Part shown: one piece after another, positions 1 through 6,228 of the stretch
Position numbering within the stretch: position 1 is the stretch's first letter
Layout of the letters: each line of letters starts with the position of its first letter
NCBI GenBank assembly: GCA_964348455.1
Contig: CAYGCQ010000030.1
Location: forward strand, 1-13,577
Direction: 5' to 3'
DNA from: UBA10133 sp964348455
GTDB taxonomy: Bacteria; Patescibacteriota; Microgenomatia; UBA1400; MFAQ01
Length of the DNA stretch: 13,577 bases
Translations under genes and position numbers: made by a program
Notes under the pieces: generated by a model
Databases searched by the model: none
Told to the model about the DNA's origin: nothing
The model's input: the letters and a program-made list of their open reading frames with translations, nothing else

Positions 1-78
1 AAAATAAGTAACACGCCGATAGTTTTTTGGACCATATTCCACATAAACTAAGTATATCAAATGGAGTTTTAATGCCAC

Positions 79-102
79 AAAAAACCCAGGCAATCGCCTG
101 GG
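79..102 (-). terminator. Rho-independent terminator of the minus-strand small gene
   Basis: Perfect 7-bp stem CCCAGGC/GCCTGGG (85-91 with 96-102) with a 4-nt loop. Read on the minus strand it is followed by six T residues (84-79). It begins about 14 nt after the TGA stop at 118-116, so it fits the end of the minus-strand transcript that starts near 573. Bases 1-78 show no gene or structure that I can support. Confidence 0.8.
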
Positions 103-115
103 GACTTCCTTCATT

Positions 116-436
116 TCAGTTAAATACTGACCCTTTTAGTTCTTCGTTTGATGCGTTGTAGATTTCTCTCAAACTTTTTACGACTTCTACTACAATATCG
201 TAGATTTTTGTACCCAGGCCAGCTTCAAAGCCACTAGTACAATTTCCCCAGTGAATAGCTACACCCACCCGTGGCACGCGGTGATACCTGTCTACATATC
301 CATCTTGCCACGCACATAAGAAAATAATCTTATTTCCACTTGTATCAATAAAAGATCCACCGTAGCCACGATCAGTTAGTTGGACTCCGACCCAGTTCCG
401 CTCTGAAGAGCGTCTTGAATTTTTCCTACAATATTT
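116..436 (-). pseudogene. Downstream, out-of-frame part of a frameshifted small gene (unknown function)
   Basis: From an upstream TGA (439-437) this frame stays open to a TGA at 118-116. It has no ATG near its 5' end, so it cannot start by itself. The translation is protein-like: it contains NWVGVQLTDRGYGGSFIDTS, then KIIFLCAWQDGYVDRYHRVP, and near its end KSLREIYNASNEELKGSVFN. It is mixed in composition, with Trp, Tyr, Gly and Cys in blocks like a folded domain. The preceding gene (531-376) has the promoter, SD and ATG but stops early, while this frame ends just before the terminator at 102-79. One added base in the five-T run at 420-424 (five A on the coding strand) would join the two frames. 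I do not recognise the family. A sequencing error, a true inactivation or programmed -1 frameshifting could each explain it. Confidence 0.5.
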
Positions 437-531
437 TCACGCTCAGCTAGTGTAAGTTCAACCAATGCCGAATTGTCCATTTCCAATATTTTTATTTCTT
501 CATCTCTTGTAAAAGTAGTTTTTATTGACAT
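376..531 (-). CDS. Small protein of unknown function, 5' part of an apparently frameshifted gene
   Basis: Starting at ATG 531-529 the product begins MSIKTTFTRDEEIKILEMDN and is 51 residues long, acidic and probably helical. This start is chosen because a strong SD (GGAGGT, 541-536) lies four bases upstream. The more upstream ATG at 588 would lie ahead of the transcript start expected from the TATAAT at 585-580. The ORF ends at TAA 378-376, but an out-of-frame continuation runs on to the terminator, so the original protein was probably about 138 residues. No family is recognised. It is transcribed divergently from the ABC-F gene. Confidence 0.55.
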   Translation of the reverse strand: MSIKTTFTRDEEIKILEMDNSALVELTLAERENIVGKIQDALQSGTGSESN

Positions 532-579
532 TTCTACCTCCATAAAGAAAATATTGTCAGAGAGCAAACCATATCCCAT

Positions 580-585
580 ATTATA
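580..585 (-). promoter_or_regulatory. -10 box of the minus-strand small gene
   Basis: Perfect TATAAT on the minus strand. The expected transcript start is near 573, giving a leader of about 40 nt that includes the SD at 541-536. No convincing -35 box is seen at 17 bp. Confidence 0.55.
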
Positions 586-610
586 CACCTAAGATCATTT
601 AGCTTCAGTT

Positions 611-619
611 TGCTATACT
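611..619 (+). promoter_or_regulatory. Extended -10 promoter of the ABC-F gene
   Basis: TGC-TATACT matches the extended -10 pattern (TGn plus a -10 hexamer). The predicted transcript start is near 626, about 11 nt before the ATG at 637. It lies in the short divergent region shared with the minus-strand gene promoter at 585-580. Confidence 0.45.
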
Positions 620-636
620 TATCGAGGCTAAATAAA

Positions 637-1998
637 ATGATAAACCTCAAAATAACCAAACTGGAGAAAAGCTACAATCAGCCTTTACTTGACAACGTCA
701 CCTTGTCTCACACGGGCAACGGCATCGTGGCCTTGATAGGAGATAACGGCTCAGGCAAATCTACTTTACTTAAGATAATTGCAGGACTAGAAGATCAAGA
801 TGGTGGCAAGATCGAGTGGGGAGGAGAACCACGCATCGGTTATCTACAGCAAGAGATAGATTCTCTACCAACTCTCTCCGGTGGTCAGAAAAAACTCGCG
901 TTGCTTGCGGATCTGATTTACTCGAATTTATATGATGTCTTGCTCCTGGATGAACCAGACAATCACCTGGATATAGAAAATAAACAATGGTTAGCGAATG
1001 CACTCCAGTCTTTCGATGGTTTGGTAGTCATGATTTCTCACGATCGCCATCTACTTAGAGAAATTACCACTCACACCTGGTTAGTCGAGGACCGTGAAAT
1101 CCGGACTTATCCCTTTGGCTACGAGAAATTTACAGTTGAGTACCAGAAAGAGAGAGAAGACCTGGAACATCTTTTTCATGTCCAGGACAAGGAACACAAA
1201 CGACTAAAAGAGTTAGTTGAAAGATTCCGTCAGAAGGCAGCTAGCAGTCTTAAGACTGCTAGATATTATCATGCGTTGGAAAAAAGACTGGCTCGTTTTG
1301 AAAAAGAAATGGTCAAAAATCCCAAAAGTCGCGACGCTAGGATTGAGCTAAACACTTCCGTCTCAGGCAAACAAATTAAACACAAACTCGCCATTATGGT
1401 CAGAGACCTATTCTTTTCGTATGACGAAGTTTCTGTATTTGAAAAAGCAGAGCTATATATAGAAGTCGGAGAGAAAGTTGCTCTAATTTCAGAAAATGGT
1501 TCAGGTAAATCCACTCTAATTAAATTAATTCTCAATCAATTAGAACCATCGACAGGTGTGGCAAAGTCTGGGGAAGGACTTAAAGTGGGGTATTACTCAC
1601 AGGAACATCTAGAGTCTTTGGAAAAAGAAACAACTCCGATAGATTGTTTTACAAAACGATTCCCGATTGCAGATTATGAGGCCGCAGCCGTTTTAAGAAG
1701 ATTTTACTTTAGTAAAAATACCATGAAGTCCAAGATATGGACTCTTTCCGGGGGTCAAAAGGCTCGTCTCCAACTAGCACTCTTTCTCTATACAAACCCA
1801 GACATCTTAATTCTTGACGAGCCCACAAATCATCTGGATCTAAAGTCGGTCGCAGCCTTAGAAAAGTTTTTAGTTGATTACGAAGGGACTGTTCTCCTAA
1901 TCTCCCACGATCACGAGTTGCTAAATAATGTTTGTGACGTGGCTTACGAAATAAAGAATAAAAAAATAAAACTTTCTCAAAGCTTTCTAAACGACTAA
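637..1998 (+). CDS. ABC-F family ATPase (two ABC domains, no membrane segment)
   Basis: The product is a soluble 453-residue protein with two tandem ABC ATPase domains, the ABC-F layout. Members of this family bind ribosomes near the E site and act in translation or antibiotic protection. Domain 1 has Walker A GDNGSGKS (35-42), LSGGQ (80-84) and Walker B LLLDEP (102-107) followed by DNHLD. A charged linker (about 165-250) holds the likely P-site tRNA interaction helices. Domain 2 has Walker A with Ser replacing the first Gly (SENGSGKS, 285-292), LSGGQ (370-374) and ILDEPTNHLD (392-401). Both domains carry SHD H-loops and catalytic Glu residues. Domain 1 is unusual: only about 10 residues separate the Q-loop (YLQQ, 69-72) from LSGGQ, against about 48 in domain 2, so its helical subdomain is almost absent. 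ATG 637 is chosen over an in-frame TTG at 610 because GAGG (624-627) precedes it and homology-like sequence begins there. Whether it gives drug resistance cannot be told. Confidence 0.93.
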   Translation: MINLKITKLEKSYNQPLLDNVTLSHTGNGIVALIGDNGSGKSTLLKIIAGLEDQDGGKIEWGGEPRIGYLQQEIDSLPTLSGGQKKLALLADLIYSNLYDVLLLDEPDNHLDIENKQWLANALQSFDGLVVMISHDRHLLREITTHTWLVEDREIRTYPFGYEKFTVEYQKEREDLEHLFHVQDKEHKRLKELVERFRQKAASSLKTARYYHALEKRLARFEKEMVKNPKSRDARIELNTSVSGKQIKHKLAIMVRDLFFSYDEVSVFEKAELYIEVGEKVALISENGSGKSTLIKLILNQLEPSTGVAKSGEGLKVGYYSQEHLESLEKETTPIDCFTKRFPIADYEAAAVLRRFYFSKNTMKSKIWTLSGGQKARLQLALFLYTNPDILILDEPTNHLDLKSVAALEKFLVDYEGTVLLISHDHELLNNVCDVAYEIKNKKIKLSQSFLND

Positions 1999-2097
1999 TA
2001 TTTTTTCACAAAAAAACTCCCGCTCAGGCATAACAATAACAACCCACAAGCTGATAATATTAATAATTGTTTTGAATTAGCGAGGCACATTATTTCC

Positions 2098-2106
2098 TGA
2101 TAAAAT
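2098..2106 (+). promoter_or_regulatory. Extended -10 promoter of the gatCAB operon, inside an inverted repeat
   Basis: TGA-TAAAAT is an extended -10 element whose last base is seven before the GTG start at 2113, so transcription could begin at the start codon. It sits in a hyphenated palindrome, CCTGAT-AAA-ATCAGG (2096-2110), that could be an operator. A second TGA-TAATAT lies at 2052-2060. No good -35 is seen for either. Confidence 0.5.
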
Positions 2107-2112
2107 CAGGAG

Positions 2113-2439
2113 GTGCACAAAACAATAGTAACAGCCGACGAGGTCAGGAAAATTGCTAAGCTCGCCAACCTTAAGCTTCAATCAGACGAGGTGGAAAAAT
2201 TTGCCGAGCAGTTCTCGGAAACAGTAGGGGTGATTAATCAATTGAATGAGATTGATACTTCTAGTGTCTCCGCTACTTACCAAGTTACCGGGCTTTCCAA
2301 TGTTACCCGAGAAGACGTCGTAGACGAAACTCGAATACTTTCTCGGGATGTAGCCCTGAGAGAGGCCAAGATTACCAGTAATGGTTACTTCATTGTACCT
2401 CGCATAATAGATACCGATGAAACCGAAACAGTAATATAG
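2113..2439 (+). CDS. gatC: Asp-tRNA(Asn)/Glu-tRNA(Gln) amidotransferase subunit C
   Basis: GatC is the small subunit of GatCAB, which converts Glu-tRNA(Gln) to Gln-tRNA(Gln) and Asp-tRNA(Asn) to Asn-tRNA(Asn). GatC wraps around and stabilises the GatA-GatB pair. The N-terminus VTADEVRKIAKLANLKL and the later block REDVVDET...ALREAK...GYFIVPRII match the family, and the length (108 residues) is slightly above the usual 95 or so. The GTG start is uncertain because it lies within an AGGAGGTG sequence that looks like a perfect SD. If the mRNA is leaderless, GTG 2113 is right. If the SD is used, the only nearby in-frame candidate is the non-standard ATA at 2125, which would give M-VTADEV. It is followed 47 bp later by gatA. 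Confidence 0.93.
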   Translation: MHKTIVTADEVRKIAKLANLKLQSDEVEKFAEQFSETVGVINQLNEIDTSSVSATYQVTGLSNVTREDVVDETRILSRDVALREAKITSNGYFIVPRIIDTDETETVI

Positions 2440-2452
2440 CGCAAATCTTGTC

Positions 2453-2472
2453 ATCCTCGCAAATGTGGGGAT
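2453..2472. repeat. Degenerate palindromic dispersed repeat between gatC and gatA
   Basis: An 8-bp stem with two G-T pairs (2453-2460 with 2465-2472) closes an AAAT loop. The surrounding text, TTGTCATCC...GGGGATCCATAAAAATC, closely resembles the widespread bacterial repeat type GTCATTCCCGCG...CGGGAATCCA, known here from memory. It occupies most of the 47-bp gap and explains why an unproductive TTG-initiated extension of gatA (2448) is open. One copy only is present in this window. Confidence 0.5.
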
Positions 2473-2486
2473 CCATAAAAATCAAA

Positions 2487-3911
2487 ATGAAACAACTCCA
2501 TGAACTAACCATCTCCGAAGTCCACGCCGCATATTTGAACAAAGACTTTACCTGTGTAGAACTAGTACAACACTTTCTAAACAGAATCGAAAAATACAAT
2601 CCCAAATATAATATTTTTCTGGCTCTCAACGAACATGCTTTGGAACAAGCCGCAGATGCCGATAAAGAAATTTCCGAAAAGGGGATTGGTAGGGAATTGC
2701 TTGGTATCCCCATGGCGATAAAAGATAATTTCCTAACTGTTGGTCTACCCACCACCGCTAGTTCTAACATTCTTAATGGTTACGTGCCTCAGTACGAGTC
2801 CACAGTTACCTCCAAGCTTTTAGCTGCCGGCGCTATCTTCCTTGGAAAGACTAATATGGATTCCTTTGCTCATGGTAGTAGCACTGAGACATCAGACTTT
2901 GGCCCAACTCTTAATCCCTGGAACCCAGAAAAACTCCCGGGTGGTTCTTCAGGTGGTTCTGCCGCCGCCATCTCAGCTCAGCTGGTCACTGCGGCTCTAG
3001 GAAGTGAAACTGCGGGTTCTATTCGTCAGCCTGCTGCTTGGTGCGGTGTGACGGGTCTCAAGCCTTCATATGGTCGAGTTAGTAGGTATGGTTGTATTGC
3101 CATGGCGAGCTCTACTGACCAGCCAGGCCCACTAACTCGTTCTGTTGCCGACGCTGCAATCGTCTTGAAAGTGATTTCAGGCAAGGATTCGTCTGATGCT
3201 ACTTCTAGTCCGGCTCCAGTCGAAGACTATTCTTCTTTCCTAAACAAAAAAGACCTCAGGGGAGTAAAAATTGGTTTGGTCAAAGAGTATTTAATGCCCA
3301 GCATGAGGGATGAAGTAAAAAAATTAATTCTTGATGCTGCCGAGAAGCTACGAGAGCTTGGAGCCTTAGTCGAAGAGGTTTCTCTGATGGATCCCAAATA
3401 CGCCATTGGTACTTACACTGTCATTTCCCGTTCCGAAATAAGTTCAAATCTCGCCCGCTTTGACGGTATTCGATATGGACACCCGAGAAACACTCTTTGT
3501 GCCGAGACCAAGCGTCGAATTCTTTTGGGTACATATACATTGTCTGCGGGTTACTACGACGCTTTTTACAAAAAAGCCGAAGCAGTTAGGACCAAGATGA
3601 TAGATCAATTCATAGAGATATTTAAAGATTATGATGCTGTAATTGGAGCTGTCTCCCCTGGCCCGGCTCTCTCGGTGGGAGCAACTAAAAACCAACCCAT
3701 GTTTGGTGAGATGGAAGATGTCTTGGTAGAACAAAGCTCTATAGCTGGGTTAACAAGTATTGGTGTTCCATGTGGATTTGTCGATGATTTACCCATTGGT
3801 ATGCAAATTACTTGTGACAGACTAAAAGAATCAAAATCTGTAGAGATTGCTGATTGCTTCCAAAGAAACACCGATTTTCAAAAATTCCCTGATATAGACA
3901 AAAACCTATGA
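2487..3911 (+). CDS. gatA: Asp-tRNA(Asn)/Glu-tRNA(Gln) amidotransferase subunit A
   Basis: GatA is the amidase-signature subunit that releases ammonia from glutamine and passes it to GatB. With ATG 2487 the protein is 474 residues. The Ser-cisSer-Lys catalytic triad then falls at Lys79 (MAIKDNF), Ser154 (in PGGSSGGSAAA) and Ser178 (GSETAGSIRQPA), the same numbers as in the Staphylococcus aureus enzyme, which supports this start over the in-frame TTG 2448 or ATG 2463. The family's usual GTDTGGSIRQPA reads GSETAGSIRQPA here, a mild change that keeps the serine. No SD precedes the ATG; an AT-rich stretch (ATAAAAAT, 2475-2482) might be a weak internal -10. The TGA stop overlaps the gatB ATG in an ATGA junction, so the two are probably translationally coupled. 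Confidence 0.97.
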   Translation: MKQLHELTISEVHAAYLNKDFTCVELVQHFLNRIEKYNPKYNIFLALNEHALEQAADADKEISEKGIGRELLGIPMAIKDNFLTVGLPTTASSNILNGYVPQYESTVTSKLLAAGAIFLGKTNMDSFAHGSSTETSDFGPTLNPWNPEKLPGGSSGGSAAAISAQLVTAALGSETAGSIRQPAAWCGVTGLKPSYGRVSRYGCIAMASSTDQPGPLTRSVADAAIVLKVISGKDSSDATSSPAPVEDYSSFLNKKDLRGVKIGLVKEYLMPSMRDEVKKLILDAAEKLRELGALVEEVSLMDPKYAIGTYTVISRSEISSNLARFDGIRYGHPRNTLCAETKRRILLGTYTLSAGYYDAFYKKAEAVRTKMIDQFIEIFKDYDAVIGAVSPGPALSVGATKNQPMFGEMEDVLVEQSSIAGLTSIGVPCGFVDDLPIGMQITCDRLKESKSVEIADCFQRNTDFQKFPDIDKNL

Positions 3912-5227
3912 AAATTACACCCCTAATCGGTCTTGAAGTGCACGTAGAGTTGGAGACAAAATCCAAAATGTTTTGTGGTTGTCCTGCAGATCACTTTAGT
4001 AAATCTCCAAACACACAAACTTGTCCGGTTTGTCTTGGTTTACCTGGTGCCTTGCCGGTGCCAAACAAGAAAGCTATCGAGTCCTGCATAAAAATTGGCT
4101 TAGCCACAAACTGCTTCGTAAACAGGCTGTCGAAATTTGACCGTAAACAGTACTTTTATCCAGACCTCTCTAAGGGATACCAGATTAGTCAGTATGATGA
4201 GCCATTTTGTTCCGAAGGATTTGTATTATTAGATTCAGGTAAAAAAATTGGTGTCGAAAGAGTTCATCAGGAAGAAGATACTGGTAAGCTTCAGCATACT
4301 ATTTTGAATGGAGAGAAGGTAACTTTGGTAGATTTTAACCGAAGCGGAGTTCCACTTGTGGAAATAGTTTCTAAGCCTGATATGTCTAGTAGTGCCGAAG
4401 CCAAAGAATATCTCAAAAAAGTTCATGAAATCATTCGAGCAATAAACGTTTCCAGTGCCGACATGGAAAAAGGGCAAATGAGGCTCGAGCCAACTATCAA
4501 CGTTTGCATTGAGAACGAATCTGGAATTCACTACACTCCGCTGGTAGAAGTCAAAAATATTAATTCCTTCAACTTTGCCACCCAAGCAATTGATTATGAA
4601 ATTAAACGACAAGTCGATGAGTTTGAAAAAACTGGAATAGAGAAAACAGCAACCAATAAAACCACCAGGGGATACGATTCCGTTAAAAAAATCACTTTTC
4701 TGCAACGTACCAAGGAAGAGGCAAAAGATTATAGATATTTTCCCGAACCCGATATACCACCTTTTATAATAGAAGATGAAGTAATTGAAAAGTTGAGATT
4801 GGAGCTGCCACTCCTCCCGGATCAGGAAATAAGTTCCTTGGAGAAACTTGGTGTAGACAACAAGGACGCCAAGATTTTGGTTAGTACGCAAAATAGATTA
4901 GCCATCCAAATTATTCACGATTTTTCATCTGACAAAAATATCGAATCTCATAGACTAGCCAGCCTAATTGTTAACGGCAAACTAGATCCTGCAGGGGAAA
5001 TCTTGGTTCAATATCAAAAGCTAACCAAGGTTGGAAATACCGACACAGGCGAACTATCCAAAATCGTTCAAAAAATAATCGACGCTAATCCCGGAATCGT
5101 GGCTGAGTACAAGAACGGCAAAACCAATGTCCTCGGTTTCTTCGTTGGTCAGGCTATGAAGGAGACGCACGGTTCCGCCTCTCCACAAGCCTTGACGATA
5201 ATTCTAAAAGAAAAGCTAGACAATTAA
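3908..5227 (+). CDS. gatB: Asp-tRNA(Asn)/Glu-tRNA(Gln) amidotransferase subunit B
   Basis: GatB phosphorylates the mischarged Glu- or Asp-tRNA and transfers ammonia from GatA to it. The 439-residue protein starts with the family block TPLIGLEVHVEL. It has a zinc site formed by Cys23, Cys25, Cys39 and Cys42 (FCGC...CPVC), and the nucleotide and metal-binding motifs HQEEDTGK, RSGVPLVEIVSKPD and KDYRYFPEPDIPP. The C-terminal YqeY-like tail domain ends in GQAMKETHGSASPQ, which helps bind tRNA. It is somewhat shorter than the roughly 475 residues usual in the family, but no motif is missing. It overlaps gatA by four bases, and its TAA is one base from the next start. Confidence 0.97.
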   Translation: MKITPLIGLEVHVELETKSKMFCGCPADHFSKSPNTQTCPVCLGLPGALPVPNKKAIESCIKIGLATNCFVNRLSKFDRKQYFYPDLSKGYQISQYDEPFCSEGFVLLDSGKKIGVERVHQEEDTGKLQHTILNGEKVTLVDFNRSGVPLVEIVSKPDMSSSAEAKEYLKKVHEIIRAINVSSADMEKGQMRLEPTINVCIENESGIHYTPLVEVKNINSFNFATQAIDYEIKRQVDEFEKTGIEKTATNKTTRGYDSVKKITFLQRTKEEAKDYRYFPEPDIPPFIIEDEVIEKLRLELPLLPDQEISSLEKLGVDNKDAKILVSTQNRLAIQIIHDFSSDKNIESHRLASLIVNGKLDPAGEILVQYQKLTKVGNTDTGELSKIVQKIIDANPGIVAEYKNGKTNVLGFFVGQAMKETHGSASPQALTIILKEKLDN

Positions 5228-5228
5228 T

Positions 5229-5699
5229 ATGAGTGAAATAAGTGTAGAAAATGCACACTTACTTGCTGGTGCTGCACACAATGGTCAACTGGGTCGGGAT
5301 AAGGAACCTTATATTAGTCATCCTGAGGCAGTTGCACAACTTCTTCAAGGGGATTTGTCAAAAATCACCGGATATTTACATGATGTAGTTGAAGATACCG
5401 ATGTTTCTTTCGAGGATCTCAGAAAAATTGGTGTACCAGAACAGGTTATCGAAGCCTTAAGGCTATTAAGCCATCCACCAAAGTTAACTGAGTCAGAATA
5501 TTTGATTTCAATAAAAGCCATTGCTGACTCTGGGAACCAATTAGCTATAGATGTTAAGTATGCCGATCTTTCCCACAATACAGATCTATCCAGAATTCCA
5601 AAACCAAGAAAGAGAGATTTTGATAGAAAAGAAAAATATTTAAAAGCAAAAGACATTCTTCGACCATTCATTAGTGAGTACTTACAATCCCTAGGGTAG
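5229..5699 (+). CDS. Small stand-alone HD-domain phosphohydrolase, ppGpp hydrolase-like
   Basis: The 156-residue protein consists of one HD domain of the RelA/SpoT hydrolase type. Residues expected at a (p)ppGpp hydrolase site are visible: Arg23 (GRDKEPYISHP), His31, the His51-Asp52 pair with Glu55-Asp56 (YLHDVVEDTD), and Asp113 with Asn117 (KYADLSHN). No synthetase, TGS or ACT domain follows, so it resembles small alarmone hydrolases (MESH1/SAH class) that remove the 3'-pyrophosphate of ppGpp. A different nucleotide or phosphoester substrate is possible. It starts one base after the gatB stop with no SD, so it depends on the gat transcript and probably on re-initiation. Linking alarmone turnover with tRNA amidation is inference from position only. 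No clear terminator follows; a promoter for the next unit begins at 5718. Confidence 0.8.
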   Translation: MSEISVENAHLLAGAAHNGQLGRDKEPYISHPEAVAQLLQGDLSKITGYLHDVVEDTDVSFEDLRKIGVPEQVIEALRLLSHPPKLTESEYLISIKAIADSGNQLAIDVKYADLSHNTDLSRIPKPRKRDFDRKEKYLKAKDILRPFISEYLQSLG

Positions 5700-5717
5700 C
5701 TCAAGGTCAGCACTCTC

Positions 5718-5746
5718 TTGACATTATGTCCTATAATTAGTAAAAT
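5718..5746 (+). promoter_or_regulatory. Near-consensus sigma70-type promoter
   Basis: TTGACA (5718-5723), a 17-bp spacer and TAAAAT (5741-5746) make the best -35/-10 pair in the window. Transcription should start near 5753, giving a leader of about 105 nt before the 5858 ORF. A TATAAT at 5732-5737 is only 8 bp from the -35 and so is not its partner. Confidence 0.75.
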
Positions 5747-5755
5747 ACCCCCGAA

Positions 5756-5822
5756 CCTTAAAATGGACGCTCCTAAGGGTATACATATGATGAGTTTGGC
5801 AAAGGTCGGTGCGCTACCGACC
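5756..5822 (+). promoter_or_regulatory. Structured 5' leader of the Cys-rich ORF
   Basis: The leader contains a 5-bp helix CCTTA/TAAGG (5756-5760 with 5774-5778). It also has a perfect 7-bp hairpin GGTCGGT-GCGCT-ACCGACC (5804-5822) about 25 nt before the SD of the next ORF. It also holds a possible upstream ORF (ATG 5787 with AAGGG ahead of it) that overlaps the 5858 gene. No known riboswitch or r-protein leader is recognised. Confidence 0.45.
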
Positions 5823-5857
5823 AATACGGCTTTCCCCCAAACCCAAAAGGAGCATCA

Positions 5858-6094
5858 ATGTCCAACTTATGTCAGCCTTGTGGTCGTTCGCACATCGCCC
5901 CGGAATCCTCACGGATAATCTGGATGGAGAACTTCTATCTAGAGTGGGATAAAGACTGTCCCTGCGGTTGTGGTGATAAGCCAAGTGAGACCCTTACTAA
6001 TTCGGTGACCGGCGAAGTCCGGATCTGTACGCCGAATGAAGTGTGGGTTCTCTTTGGAGGTGGCGAAGACCAAGTCGGTCTAATGACCGGCTGA
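5858..6094 (+). CDS. Cys-rich 78-residue protein of unknown function
   Basis: The start ATG 5858 has a good SD, AAGGAG (5847-5852), five bases ahead. The protein has six cysteines: a CQPC pair at 5 and 8 near His12, a dense CPCGCG cluster (34, 36, 38) and Cys57. This could be a metal site such as a zinc knuckle, but the spacing matches no family I know. The C-terminal part is predicted to be strand-rich (EVRICTPNEVWVLF) and ends GLMTG. There is no signal peptide or membrane segment. It is a single-gene unit, with its own strong promoter, structured leader and terminator, and by eye is more GC-rich than the genes around it. A hairpin, GTCGGTC-TAAT-GACCGGC (6074-6091), lies over its last codons. 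Coding is likely but unproven; the transcript could also work as a structured RNA. Confidence 0.6.
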   Translation: MSNLCQPCGRSHIAPESSRIIWMENFYLEWDKDCPCGCGDKPSETLTNSVTGEVRICTPNEVWVLFGGGEDQVGLMTG

Positions 6095-6109
6095 CAAAAG
6101 GTTCAAACT

Positions 6110-6137
6110 GGTCCCCTTGATGGGGGCCCTTTTTTTT
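6110..6137 (+). terminator. Rho-independent terminator of the Cys-rich unit
   Basis: The stem is GGTCCCC/GGGGGCC (6110-6116 with 6122-6128, one G-T pair) with a TTGAT loop, followed by eight T residues (6130-6137). It lies 16 bp after the TGA of the Cys-rich ORF. Confidence 0.88.
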
Positions 6138-6193
6138 AACGCTAAAAACAATTAAAACTTACGTATAACAAAAATGCAAACTAAGATTTAAGC

Positions 6194-6199
6194 TATAAT
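6194..6199 (+). promoter_or_regulatory. -10 box of the 6229 gene
   Basis: Perfect TATAAT, with no recognisable -35 at 17 bp. The expected start near 6206 gives a leader of about 23 nt that carries the GGAGG SD for the TTG start at 6229. Confidence 0.5.
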
Positions 6200-6228
6200 A
6201 TTCAGGTACGATAAGAATGGAGGCTACC

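Noticed and set aside
610..636. TTG-initiated extension of the ABC-F protein
   Set aside because: It overlaps the probable -10 element; ATG 637 has its own SD and begins the typical ABC-F N-terminus.
2001..2016. TTTTTT-CAC-AAAAAA hairpin as terminator of the ABC-F gene
   Set aside because: An A/T-only six-pair stem with no following T run is too weak to support.
2448..2486. TTG-initiated N-terminal extension of gatA
   Set aside because: It lies in a repeat-like palindrome, and without it Lys79, Ser154 and Ser178 take the family numbering.
4235..4891. Minus-strand open frame of 218 codons opposite gatB
   Set aside because: Lies wholly inside gatB, which has full family motifs; the translation is Phe/Ile/Tyr-rich as expected from an antisense shadow, and it has no promoter or SD of its own.
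5718..5737. TTGACA paired with TATAAT at 5732
   Set aside because: The spacer would be only 8 bp; TAAAAT at 5741 gives the normal 17 bp.
5345..5824. Minus-strand open frame of 159 codons opposite the HD-domain gene
   Set aside because: It overlaps a gene with conserved catalytic residues and the strong promoter at 5718-5746; no start signals support it.
6098..6117. T-arm-like GGTTCAAAC, suggesting a tRNA or tmRNA 3' end
   Set aside because: The flanking bases do not form a 5-bp T stem, no acceptor or anticodon arm can be built, and the region is better explained by the terminator at 6110-6137.
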